A DNA stretch of 64,000 nt from assembly GCA_009692425.1 (NCBI GenBank), contig SHZF01000013.1, positions 30,391-94,390 on the forward strand, given 5' to 3'. Positions 29,182 through 37,867 of this stretch are shown here, piece after piece. Source of the stretch: Myxococcales bacterium (lineage in GTDB: Bacteria > Myxococcota_A > UBA9042). Within the stretch, counting starts at the first letter, position 1. The number at the start of each line of letters is the position of its first letter. Below the pieces are notes generated by a model, which had not been told where the DNA came from, searched no databases, and was given only the letters and a program-made list of their open reading frames with translations. The translations under genes and the position numbers were made by a program.

Positions 29182-29248
29182 TACCAAAGCCCGCCGAAAT
29201 TGGATCGCGAGCGAACGAGCACCGAGCCGAATTCAAGGGATTTGGTAT
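29181..29248. mobile_element. Putative MITE-like element, 68 bp with 12-bp terminal inverted repeats
   Basis: The left end ataccaaagccc (29181-29192) and the right end gggatttggtat (29237-29248) are inverse complements at 11 of 12 positions. The interior has no coding capacity and can partly fold. The left terminus supplies the final A of the TGA stop of the preceding lipoprotein gene. No second copy or transposase is present in the window, so mobility is inferred from the ends only. Confidence 0.5.
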
Positions 29249-29268
29249 GACATCTCGGCACGCGGACG

Positions 29269-30057
29269 TCACAGGAATCGGTTCGCCACGTACGTGATGA
29301 CGTAGTCGAACACGAAGATGCCGATCGCGCTCGTGACGACCGCCGCGTTTACCGCCCGCCCCACGCCGGTCGCGCCGCCCGACACCGTCAGCCCATAGTG
29401 ACAGCTCACCACGCTGATCGACGCACCAAAGCCCGCCGCCTTCGCCAGGCCGATGAAGAACTCATCGAGCAAGTGGCCGTCGATGACGCCCGCGAAAAAG
29501 ACCCTCCAATCCACGTCGAGAATCAGTTCCGACGTCAACGCCCCGCCGATGAGCGCAAACAGGTCGCCCAGCGCCGTCAGCAGCACCAACATGACGACCA
29601 TGGCGAGAAAGCGGGGCACAACGAGGTAGTTGATCGGCTCGATGGCCAGCGCACGCAGGGCGTCGATCTGTTCGGTGACCTTCATGGTGCCGAGTTCTGC
29701 GGTGTTGTTTGCGCCTACGCGGCCCGAGAACATCAGGCCGATGAGGACCGGGCCGATTTCTGCCAGCACCGCATAGCCTGCGCCCCACCCGAGCAGGCCC
29801 GTCGCGCCCGTCTGCTTCACGTACTGGCCCGACTGGATGACCATGATCGCACCAGTGAAAAGCGCCGTCATCACCACGATGGGATAGCTCTTGACGCCGA
29901 CCTTGAAGAAGTTGAGCCAGGTCTGGTCGCGGTCGAAGCGCGGCGGCACCAACGCCCGCAAGATGCGGCCGAGCACGAGCGCCAATCCGCCCAAAGTGTG
30001 CGCGAACTCGATGAGACTGCCGCCGAGGGCGCGCAGGGGCAGGGCGAGACCACTCAT
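29269..30057 (-). CDS. mlaE: MlaE-type ABC permease (lipid transport)
   Basis: This 262-residue permease of the YrbE/MlaE family spans the inner membrane and works with an Mla-type ATPase to move phospholipids between membranes. Family segments seen are VGVKSYPIVVMTALFTGAIM, AEIGPVLIGLMFSGRVG, and AELGTMKVTEQIDALRALAI, the coupling region. It overlaps the upstream mlaF-like gene by 4 bp (ATGA), showing translational coupling. MlaD, MlaC and MlaB are not encoded next to it. Confidence 0.93.
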   Translation of the reverse strand: MSGLALPLRALGGSLIEFAHTLGGLALVLGRILRALVPPRFDRDQTWLNFFKVGVKSYPIVVMTALFTGAIMVIQSGQYVKQTGATGLLGWGAGYAVLAEIGPVLIGLMFSGRVGANNTAELGTMKVTEQIDALRALAIEPINYLVVPRFLAMVVMLVLLTALGDLFALIGGALTSELILDVDWRVFFAGVIDGHLLDEFFIGLAKAAGFGASISVVSCHYGLTVSGGATGVGRAVNAAVVTSAIGIFVFDYVITYVANRFL

Positions 30058-30902
30058 GCGCCGATCCCTTCATTCTTGCGGAAGAACTCGTGTACCACGG
30101 CGTCCTCGCTGGCCATCGCGTCGGCCTCGGTGCCTTCGAAGTACACGCGCGATTTGTAGAGCAAGACGTAGCGGTCGCACGCCGGGCGCATGCGGTCGAT
30201 GTCGTGGCTGATGACGACGCACGTCGAGTTGCGATGCGATTGCGTCAGGCGGATGAGGTTGAAGATCTTCGATGACGTCACGGGGTCGAGGCCGGCGGTC
30301 GGGTCGTCGAAAAAAATCAGCTCCGGGTCGTTGATGTTGGCGCGCGCCAGGCCGACCCGCTTCTTCATGCCGCCAGACAGTTCGTTGGGCATGAGATGTT
30401 GCACCTTGGGCAGGCCGACTTCGGTCAGGCGTTCCTGCACGCGGGTCGCGACATCTTCGGCCGTGTAGCCGCCGCGCTGCAGCATCGGAAATGCGACGTT
30501 CTGTCCCACTGTCATGAAGTCGAACAGTGCGTAGTTCTGGAACACGAGGCCGATGCGCTCGCGCAGCCGCTGCCGGTCCTTTTGCCCGGTGCGCCCGAGT
30601 TCGTTGCCGAGCACGTCGATGCGGCCGGAGTCGGGCTCCAGCAGCCCGGTGCACAGCTTGACGAGCACCGTCTTGCCGACGCCGCCTGGGCCGATGATCC
30701 CGACGACCTCCCCCTCGCGCACTTCGAGGCTCACGCGGTCGAGGACGCAATGGTCGCCGAACCAGCACGTCACGCTGTCGACTCGCAGCACGGTCGCCCG
30801 CTCCTCGGGCATGCGGAGCGCGGGCAACAGGGCCGTCGCCTCGCCGACCTCGAGCGTGCGGTCGCCGGGTTGCTCCGTTTCGCGCGGGCGGCGGGTGCTC
30901 AC
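30054..30902 (-). CDS. mlaF: MlaF-type ABC ATPase
   Basis: This 282-residue ATPase has Walker A GPGGVGKT (71-78), a Q-loop around FQNYALF, signature LSGGMKK (175-181), Walker B LIFFDDPTAGLDP and an ISHD switch. The LSGGMKKRVGLARA signature is characteristic of MlaF rather than of other importer ATPases. An N-terminal tail of about 35 residues is poorly conserved. It overlaps both neighbours by 4 bp and would power the MlaE permease. Confidence 0.94.
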   Translation of the reverse strand: MSTRRPRETEQPGDRTLEVGEATALLPALRMPEERATVLRVDSVTCWFGDHCVLDRVSLEVREGEVVGIIGPGGVGKTVLVKLCTGLLEPDSGRIDVLGNELGRTGQKDRQRLRERIGLVFQNYALFDFMTVGQNVAFPMLQRGGYTAEDVATRVQERLTEVGLPKVQHLMPNELSGGMKKRVGLARANINDPELIFFDDPTAGLDPVTSSKIFNLIRLTQSHRNSTCVVISHDIDRMRPACDRYVLLYKSRVYFEGTEADAMASEDAVVHEFFRKNEGIGA

Positions 30903-32122
30903 GGGGGTGCCTTGCCGGCAGCCTGGGCTTCAAGCCGTGGAATCTGGGCTTCGAGCCGCACGATTGCCGCGCGTGCGACCCCGACCTCTCGTAATTCCAA
31001 CGGCTTGTAGTCAGAAATCCCGTCGCGACATGCTTGCTTGTCGTTCGGATTCGGCTCCTCGTCACAGATGCGGCGGTCGTTGGTCAGGTAGTCTTCGTGG
31101 CGCCACTGCGACGTCTTCAGCAACTCGCGCCAGGTTCCGAGCGCACCGCGCGGGTCGCCCCTTTGTTCCTGGAGTTCAGCGACCAGCCGCAGGTAGCCGA
31201 GGATCCGCACCGGTCGCCGCAGCATCTCCGGCAAGTGGCGCGCGTGGGCCTCGGCGCGCGCCAGGTCGTCGAGCGGCCCGCGGTACAGTTCGACCAGGCG
31301 CAGCGCGGCGTCGCGGTGGGCGTCGAGCGAATAGCTGGCAAACGCGTAGCTCGTCTCGAACGTCTCCACGATGCGGGCGAGGTCGCGCGCCTCGAGTCGC
31401 CACTGGCCGAGCTTGCGCCATGCGCGGGCCCGCAGCACGAGTCCGTCGGCCAGCGTCGCGTCTTCGGCATGGTCGCGTTCCAGCCGATCGAGCAGTTCCG
31501 TGGCCCGTTGCAACGCGCTGTGGTTGCCCGATTCCTCGAGCAGGGTCGCGGCGCGCAGCAGCAGGTTGTCGGCCAATTCGCTTTTCGGGTCGCGGCGCTC
31601 GAGTCGCAGCAGCAGGGCCACGATGGCGTCGCGCTCCGCCGGGTGCTCGCGCCCGTACAACGTCAGGTGGTCGAGCGCGCGCAGGGCTGCGGGCGTGTCG
31701 GGCGCTTCGATGCACAGGGCCACAAATCGACGCACGGCGGCATCGCGCTGGCCCATGCGGTCGACCAGCAACTCGCCCGCGTGCATCCGCGCCCGCATGC
31801 GAACGTCACGGTCCGCCGCGCTGTGCCCCAACTCGTCGAAGCACGCGGCGGCGTCGGCGGGCGGCCCCTCCTTTGCCAGCGCGAAGCATGCCATCAGCCC
31901 GGCCTCATCCGCGTCGCGTGGGTCCGTGGCCGCGGCGCGCAGGGCGACGAACCGTTCGCGTGCGAGCCGATGCTGGCCGTCAGTGTCGAGTTGCTCCGTG
32001 TACCAGTAGTCGGCTTCCCAGCGGTCGAGTTGGGGCTCCTTGGCGCAAGCCGCCAGGCCGAGTCCCAGGACGAGACCGGCGCGGTACGCACGGCGCGGCG
32101 ATCGGGCTACTGTGGCGTGCAC
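30899..32122 (-). CDS. Helical-repeat (TPR-like) lipoprotein in the mla operon
   Basis: GTG at 32122 is preceded by GGAGG at 6-base spacing and gives 407 residues; a GTG at 32137 is in frame but badly placed. The signal ends GLAAC, followed by AKEPQ. The rest is Arg/Ala/Leu/Glu-rich amphipathic helix pairs like tetratricopeptide repeats, with no catalytic motif. It overlaps mlaF by 4 bp and the upstream hydrolase gene by 16 bp, so it is translated with both. A scaffold role linking the transporter to the envelope is inference. It occupies the place where an MCE or MlaC gene might be expected. Confidence 0.78.
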   Translation of the reverse strand: MHATVARSPRRAYRAGLVLGLGLAACAKEPQLDRWEADYWYTEQLDTDGQHRLARERFVALRAAATDPRDADEAGLMACFALAKEGPPADAAACFDELGHSAADRDVRMRARMHAGELLVDRMGQRDAAVRRFVALCIEAPDTPAALRALDHLTLYGREHPAERDAIVALLLRLERRDPKSELADNLLLRAATLLEESGNHSALQRATELLDRLERDHAEDATLADGLVLRARAWRKLGQWRLEARDLARIVETFETSYAFASYSLDAHRDAALRLVELYRGPLDDLARAEAHARHLPEMLRRPVRILGYLRLVAELQEQRGDPRGALGTWRELLKTSQWRHEDYLTNDRRICDEEPNPNDKQACRDGISDYKPLELREVGVARAAIVRLEAQIPRLEAQAAGKAPP

Positions 32123-34323
32123 CCGTCGCCTCCGCACACGTCCTTGATCTCACCCGATCGGAAGAAGTGGACCATCTGGTCACTGTGGTGGTCGAGCTTG
32201 CGCGGCTTGCCGTGCGGGTCGCCGAGCGTACACACCTTGGGTTCCTGCGGGCCGGAGGGCTTCGATTTGCAGTCCCACTCCGGCTTGCACCCCTTGTTGT
32301 CGGCGCATGTCGGGCCAAACTCGGGCCCCGGCGGCAGATTGCCTGGCACCGGCCACGCATTGCCGAAGCGGTAGTTGACCAAGCCCGAGCCCTTGTGCGG
32401 GAAGGGCACCTCGTCGACTCCAAACACTGGCTTGCCATAGCCCTTCATCAGGGCGACGCCGACGCCAGAGCGGGCGGCAATCTCATTGGTGAGCAACGCC
32501 ACCTGGAAGTCGCCGGTGGCCGAAGCGAGCAACACCTCGTGCTTCGGGGTGCCGGGATACGGCTCGAGGCTCAGGTGGCGGTAGTACGTCACCGGATCGA
32601 CGCGGTCCCACAGCAGTTGGATTGTCGACAGCAGCAGGGCCTGGTTGACGGTCGCCGGGTACTGGCCCTTCACGAAACCGAAGAAGTCCTCGAAGTCGAC
32701 CGAGCGGTGCAGCAGCAGCGAGTAATTGTTGCCCGGCACGCCGAGGTGGGCCCGCGTCACGTCCTGCGACAGCGCCACGACTGGCGCCCCATAGATGCCG
32801 CCCTGCGAGATGCCGCTGTAGAACATCTCCTGCTTGTTGACCTTGACGCCGAGAGCCTGGATTTCTGGCAGATCGGCAAAACGCTCCCGCATCGCGCGCT
32901 GCAGCAGCACCCACTCGACGAGGCCCTGGTGCACGCGCTCGGGCAACTGTGGAAACAGCTTCATGTCGAAGATCGAGATCACGATCGCGCCGACGTCCGC
33001 GTCGCTCATGCCGATCATGTCGGCCGCGTAGAAAATCAACTGGTTCTGGTTCGCGATGCGCCCATTGAAGCCGCCGCGCACCTGCGCTCCCGAGCCGTTG
33101 AGGCCATGGCCGTATTGGACCAGACCATGCGGCGCCCCGGTCTTGGCGCTGTGGGGAATGCGCACCCAGAACGTCGCGTCGCGATACCCGCTCTGGTCGG
33201 GCAGGCCATCGGGGCCGAGATGGAAGCGGTAGGCGATCGCCTCGTTCGCGTCGTCGATCTGCACCTTGTCGAGGAAGTGGGGCACCCTCATCGTGCCAGT
33301 GACCTCCCACGCGATGTCGACATTCTGCTCCTTTGTGTAAGAGATGACGCTCGTTACCGTAAGCTCTGGACCCTTTGGGCCTACCGCCACAAATGCCTTG
33401 CTCCGCATGGCCAGCAGCGGCGCGTGCATGGCCTCGTCGCTGTTCGTCACGAAGTCCCAGGCCAACAGCAGGTCGCTGCGCTTCCAGCCCGCACCTTCGA
33501 GCACCAGGAACAGGTCGTCGAAGCGCTGCTGCCGGCCTGCCAAGGGCGTGCCGGCGGTCTTGGCGTCGCGCAGGCCCTGGAATGCCGCGCTCGGTGCGAA
33601 CGGCTTGCCGGCCATGTCTTGCAGCCCGCGCATGCCGACGACGTAGCGGGTCGCCGGGTCGAGGATGACCAGCGGTCGCACGAAAAGCACGCGTTTCGTG
33701 GGGTCGTTTTCCTGGCCATCCGCCTCGACGAAATGGGGTATCGTGCGGGTGACCTTGCCGCCCTTGACCTCCAGCAGCACGATCTTCGCATCCTTGGCGA
33801 GGCTCGGCGCCGGGTTCGTCTCGCTGGCGAGGCCGGTCACGTCGATACCTGGAAAATGCACAAGCAGCGATGTGCCCACCGAGTAGCCGTCGAGCGTGGC
33901 GTAGTCGGCGGGCAACGGGCGCTTGCCGATGTCGCTGACCGGCAATGACAGCGGCCCGAATTGCAGGCGAAAGCCCGTCTTGCGGCTGACGTCCGCGACG
34001 AGGTAGTGGTTCGACGGCCACGGCAGCGCGCACGCGAACGGCTGCAGCGGGTCGCAGTCGGGGTGGTCCGGGGCCAGGGCAGGGCCGCCGGAGCCGACAC
34101 CCGAGTCGGCATCGGTCTGCGCCTCGCCCGCCATTCCGTCTGGAGCTGAAGCGTCGCTCGATCCGACCAAGTCCGGGCCAGCGTCGACGGTGGCCTTGCC
34201 GCCGGAACTCGCGCTGTCCGATGGCGCGACGTCTGGGGTCGCTGCAGCCGGCTTCGGTGCGTCACCGCAGCCGGTCGCCACGAGGCAAGCGAGGATGGCG
34301 GTCCGAATTGTCCTGCCGTGCAT
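32107..34323 (-). CDS. Alpha/beta-hydrolase-fold lipoprotein
   Basis: ATG 34323 begins a lipoprotein signal ending VATGC (Cys19); an upstream in-frame start would add unrelated residues. After an Asp/Ser-rich linker, CDPLQPFACALPWPSNHY begins a long domain of about 640 residues. YGHGLNGSG (404-412) resembles an oxyanion-loop region, and YSGISQGG (502-509) is a GxSxG nucleophile elbow with S506. The layout resembles extracellular esterases and lipases of the VolA/Pla group, but substrate and activity are unproven. The final 60 residues are cysteine-rich (CADNKGC, VCGGDGC). It overlaps the helical-repeat gene of the mla cluster, so it may hydrolyse or handle lipids. Confidence 0.75.
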   Translation of the reverse strand: MHGRTIRTAILACLVATGCGDAPKPAAATPDVAPSDSASSGGKATVDAGPDLVGSSDASAPDGMAGEAQTDADSGVGSGGPALAPDHPDCDPLQPFACALPWPSNHYLVADVSRKTGFRLQFGPLSLPVSDIGKRPLPADYATLDGYSVGTSLLVHFPGIDVTGLASETNPAPSLAKDAKIVLLEVKGGKVTRTIPHFVEADGQENDPTKRVLFVRPLVILDPATRYVVGMRGLQDMAGKPFAPSAAFQGLRDAKTAGTPLAGRQQRFDDLFLVLEGAGWKRSDLLLAWDFVTNSDEAMHAPLLAMRSKAFVAVGPKGPELTVTSVISYTKEQNVDIAWEVTGTMRVPHFLDKVQIDDANEAIAYRFHLGPDGLPDQSGYRDATFWVRIPHSAKTGAPHGLVQYGHGLNGSGAQVRGGFNGRIANQNQLIFYAADMIGMSDADVGAIVISIFDMKLFPQLPERVHQGLVEWVLLQRAMRERFADLPEIQALGVKVNKQEMFYSGISQGGIYGAPVVALSQDVTRAHLGVPGNNYSLLLHRSVDFEDFFGFVKGQYPATVNQALLLSTIQLLWDRVDPVTYYRHLSLEPYPGTPKHEVLLASATGDFQVALLTNEIAARSGVGVALMKGYGKPVFGVDEVPFPHKGSGLVNYRFGNAWPVPGNLPPGPEFGPTCADNKGCKPEWDCKSKPSGPQEPKVCTLGDPHGKPRKLDHHSDQMVHFFRSGEIKDVCGGDGCTPQ

Positions 34324-34445
34324 GGTCGCCCTCGTGCAGGTCGGCGGGGCCGGCCGCACGCGCAGCAGGCCGTACCACCGACGGGAGCAAGAGCTTATGC
34401 GGAGCGAGCGTGCGGCGCCATGCCCACGGGACGGCGATGTGTCCG

Positions 34446-36020
34446 CTACGGTTGGCGGCTGACGTGTGCGTTGCCACCTGCCAGTGCTGTTGCGTCAGGC
34501 CGCGGGGTTTGGAGCCAGCCAAGGGCCACCGTGTCCGCACTGCCCGGCACTGGCGCGAGGCGCACATGGTGGTGGGCGTCGTGCCCCGGAGACACCATCA
34601 CGACGTGGCGCCACAGGTCTGACTTGCGGGCCTCGCGCGGTACCTTGCGCGCAATCCACGAACGCACGCGCCTCGCGATCAGGATCCGCTCGATGGGCGT
34701 GCCCGCCGCGCGCGCCGTCGCATCGAGCAGTTCGAACCAGCGCCACGTGGCGGCCGCGTCGATGGAGCGGACTTTCTTCTTCAGGTGGTCGGCGTTGCCC
34801 ATGGTGAAGAAGCTGAGGTCGGCGTCGCGGCCCGCGAGGTGCGTCAGGTGGCCCGCTTCGCTGAGCATTGCAGTGCGCCTCCAGCCCCATGCGGCCAGCG
34901 GGTCCGGGCGCCAGCGCGTCTCGCCCGCAAAGCTGCCGGGCTTGCGCGGGTGCCACTTCGCGGTGCGGACTTCGAGCACACGGGCGGGGTCGAGCTTGCC
35001 GGCGACGGGCTGGAGCGAGACGACGACCACCTGGCGGCCGCGGCGCACGTCGACACGGTGCTCGACGTGCACGAGCGCGGCCGGGCCGGCTGGCTGTGCG
35101 TGCGCGCTAGCCACTGGCGCTGTGACGGCCGTCGGCGGCGCGGCGTCGTCGTGGGGCACGAACCCGCGCTCTAGCGTCGTGCCGTGCTGCCAGGTGCGAG
35201 TGGCCAACTCGAGGCCACGCCGCAGTTGGCGCCGGGCCAGGCCCTTGCGAGCCGGCAGCGGCGCGTCGATGAAGCGACGCTCGAGCACCCGCACCACCGC
35301 GCGGCCGTCGGCCGTGGTGTCGCGCCCCAGCACCTCCTGCTCGACGCGCACGTTTTCGTCGCCGCGCGGGAACCGATCGCGTTCGCTGGGGAAGTCCGCG
35401 CCGCGCGCCAGCACCACGCGCACCGGGCGCCCCAACAGGGGGCGCACGCTGGCGAGCACCTGGCTGGCGGAACCGGGCACGTCGGGCGTTGCGTCTTCCA
35501 CCATCCGAATCAGGGCCCCGTGCGCAACCTGGCCGCAGCCCGGTTGCGCCACATCGCCGACCGTCAGCACGATGTCGGGTCGCTCCGCGCGCAGTCGGTC
35601 CAGGGCTTGGACAAGGACGCTCGCCAGCGCAGGACGAATCCAGGTACGGCCCCGAAAGTTGTCGCGCCAGCCGAATGCGGCGTCGCGCACGGCAGGCAGC
35701 GCGCGAAAGTCGACGAGATCGACGCACGCCGTCCGCCGCAGGCCCGACACCGCGAGAAGACGCGCCTGCTCCACCGGGTCGGCGACGTGCTTGAGGCGGA
35801 CCCACGCCGCCTCGACCGCGTCGGCGGCGTCGTAGCGCAACGGGGGTACGCCAGCGAAAAAGGCGGGCAGCAGCGGCCCGACCGGCGGCAGCGAGGGCGT
35901 GGGCGAGGCGACCTGGCTTTCGGTCGTGTGCGCGTGACCGATGGCAGGCGTGGCCGTCGCCGTCGCCGTCCCTGCCGCCACCAGCCATCTGCCGAGTTGC
36001 CGTCTCATGGGGCGAGCCAT
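34446..36020 (-). CDS. M74/LAS-type murein peptidase-like secreted protein
   Basis: ATG 36020 gives 524 residues with a signal peptide ending near ATPAIGHA. Residues 391-401 read HLTHLAGRDAD, matching the HxxGxDxD zinc site of penicillin-insensitive murein endopeptidases and other LAS peptidases. Residues 480-486, HDAHHHV, match the third metal His and the catalytic His. A GDVAQPGCGQ segment at 155-164 resembles the GDxxxPxGG segment that normally lies just before the zinc site, but here it is about 220 residues away. Peptidoglycan cleavage is likely if the metal site is intact. It lies 122 bp upstream of the hydrolase lipoprotein on the same strand and divergent from a kinase gene. Confidence 0.65.
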   Translation of the reverse strand: MARPMRRQLGRWLVAAGTATATATPAIGHAHTTESQVASPTPSLPPVGPLLPAFFAGVPPLRYDAADAVEAAWVRLKHVADPVEQARLLAVSGLRRTACVDLVDFRALPAVRDAAFGWRDNFRGRTWIRPALASVLVQALDRLRAERPDIVLTVGDVAQPGCGQVAHGALIRMVEDATPDVPGSASQVLASVRPLLGRPVRVVLARGADFPSERDRFPRGDENVRVEQEVLGRDTTADGRAVVRVLERRFIDAPLPARKGLARRQLRRGLELATRTWQHGTTLERGFVPHDDAAPPTAVTAPVASAHAQPAGPAALVHVEHRVDVRRGRQVVVVSLQPVAGKLDPARVLEVRTAKWHPRKPGSFAGETRWRPDPLAAWGWRRTAMLSEAGHLTHLAGRDADLSFFTMGNADHLKKKVRSIDAAATWRWFELLDATARAAGTPIERILIARRVRSWIARKVPREARKSDLWRHVVMVSPGHDAHHHVRLAPVPGSADTVALGWLQTPRPDATALAGGNAHVSRQP

Positions 36021-36201
36021 GCCACGGTCCGACAGGGCGCGCAAGTTTTCGCCCTGTGCACTTCGAAACATGCAAACCCCGCAGCCGACGGCGATGCTTT
36101 GCAACGCGGCGAAGTGCCCTCTACAATCTGCACGCGCCGAAACGCCGCAAGGCCCGAGGTGCCGCGCCCCCAATCTGGTGGGCAAGCGGAGTTGCGACAG
36201 C

Positions 36202-37758
36202 GTGTGGCGAATCTGTACGAAATGCGGCAGCCGGTCCGATGGATTCGTCTGTGACAATGACGGTACCGAGACGGAAGTCATCCGTGCCGATACCGAGTTT
36301 CCCGGGCGGTTGCGCAAGGGCGACGTGCTGCTCGACCACTACGAGGTCGGCGACCTCGTCGGCGTCGGCGGCATGGGCGCGGTCTATCGTGGCGAGCAGC
36401 GCCTGACGCGGCAAAGTGTCGCGATCAAGGTGCTGTGGCCCGATCTCGCCGCCGACCCCGTCGAAGTGAAGCGTTTCAGCCGGGAGGCGCGCGCCGCGAG
36501 CCTGCTTGCACACCCCAACAGCGTGCGCGTGTTCGATTTCGGCTCAGACCCGCGCACCAAGGCGCTGTTCATCATCATGGAGTTCCTCGCGGGCCAGAAG
36601 CTGTCCGACGTGCTGCGCGGCACGCCGGTGCTCGACCCCGTGCGCGCCGTCCACGTGGCAGCCCAGGTGTGCAAGGCGCTCGAAGAGGCGCACCGGCGCG
36701 GCGTCATTCACCGCGACATCAAGCCGGACAACATCTTTCTGCAAGAGGTCGCCGGCGAGCGCGACTTTGCGAAAATCCTCGATTTCGGTCTCGCCAAGTT
36801 CATCTCGGGCGAGTTCGAGCGCGATGGCCTCACGCGGGCCGGCTATGTGGTTGGGTCGCCCGAGTACATGGCGCCCGAGCAGGCCTCCGGTGGTGAAGTC
36901 GGGCCTGCCGCAGACATCTATTCGCTTGGCGTAGTCCTGTACGAGTGCCTGACGGGGCGCTTGCCTTTCGACGCGCAAACCACGGCGGAGGTATTGCGCA
37001 AGCACATTCTCGAAGGGCCGCCCGCGATGACGCCCGAAGAAGGCGACCTGCCCGTACCAGAAGCGCTGCAGGAGGTGGTGCTGCGCTGCCTCGAAAAGGA
37101 CCCGGCAGCGCGGCCCGTGACCGCAGACGCCTTGCGCATCCAGCTGTTGCAGGCATGCGACCGGCGCCGCCAGAACGGTCCGCGCGGGGACGCGGGTTCG
37201 GTCGGTGGCGCGGCGACAGGGACGCCCCGCAGTCCCCACGCTCCGACGGCGATAGACTACGATGGCGGCGAGACGAATGCTGAAGCGACGAATGCTGAAG
37301 CGGCAGCTGCGGCGGCCCCGACCTGGCGCATGGGCAAAGACGGGCGCACCACTGTGCCGAATCCCGTCGTCGATGCTGGGGATTTCTCGTTCGACAAGAC
37401 ACCGCGCGACCCGATCGCGGCGATGCTGGCCAAGATGGACACCGCGCGCACCGTGGCTGGCGCCGAGGGGGAGCCGCAACTGGCGCGCCCGATCGCTCCC
37501 ACCGCGGTGCCGACGGCGCAGATCGCGCAACTTGGCCTGCTCGGACCCGACGTCGGGCGCGACTCTCCCCCGTTGGCCGATGCCCTCGACCCGGTCGGCA
37601 TCGACATCGCCGACCGGCACGCCCGCCCCGGCAGCGTGGGCGTGCGGCCGACGGCTGTGCTGGCACCCGCGGCAACGGGCCCGCGCTGGCTCGTCGTCGG
37701 CCTCATCCTCGTCGCCGTGGTCCTCCTCACCCTTGCGGCCCTGCAGTTGCGATCCTAG
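36202..37758 (+). CDS. Membrane-anchored Ser/Thr protein kinase with zinc-ribbon-like N-terminus
   Basis: GTG at 36202 puts a CTKCG...C ribbon-like segment (C5, C8, C17) at the very start, as in other bacterial kinases of this type; longer in-frame starts overlap the neighbour's upstream region. The kinase has GVGGMG (54-59), K76, HRD (170-172), DFG (194-196) and GSPEYMAPEQ. After residue about 335 comes a disordered Ala/Pro/Asp linker with a repeated EATNA unit, and a single membrane helix ends the 518-residue protein, so the kinase faces the cytoplasm. Only three ribbon cysteines are seen, so zinc binding is uncertain. It sits 109 bp before the ABC operon and may regulate it. Confidence 0.9.
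   Translation: MWRICTKCGSRSDGFVCDNDGTETEVIRADTEFPGRLRKGDVLLDHYEVGDLVGVGGMGAVYRGEQRLTRQSVAIKVLWPDLAADPVEVKRFSREARAASLLAHPNSVRVFDFGSDPRTKALFIIMEFLAGQKLSDVLRGTPVLDPVRAVHVAAQVCKALEEAHRRGVIHRDIKPDNIFLQEVAGERDFAKILDFGLAKFISGEFERDGLTRAGYVVGSPEYMAPEQASGGEVGPAADIYSLGVVLYECLTGRLPFDAQTTAEVLRKHILEGPPAMTPEEGDLPVPEALQEVVLRCLEKDPAARPVTADALRIQLLQACDRRRQNGPRGDAGSVGGAATGTPRSPHAPTAIDYDGGETNAEATNAEAAAAAAPTWRMGKDGRTTVPNPVVDAGDFSFDKTPRDPIAAMLAKMDTARTVAGAEGEPQLARPIAPTAVPTAQIAQLGLLGPDVGRDSPPLADALDPVGIDIADRHARPGSVGVRPTAVLAPAATGPRWLVVGLILVAVVLLTLAALQLRS
37273..37302. repeat. 15-bp tandem repeat in kinase linker
   Basis: acgaatgctgaagcg is present twice exactly and encodes the repeated TNAEA in the linker between kinase domain and membrane helix. 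Confidence 0.85.
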
Positions 37759-37867
37759 CTTGTAGATCGCTTGCCGGGCGTGCCCGTCCGGTCCCGCAGC
37801 GCGCGCAGCGTTCGCCCCGCGGCATCCGCGCATTGATTGCGCCTCACGATTTTCTGGACGACACGCC

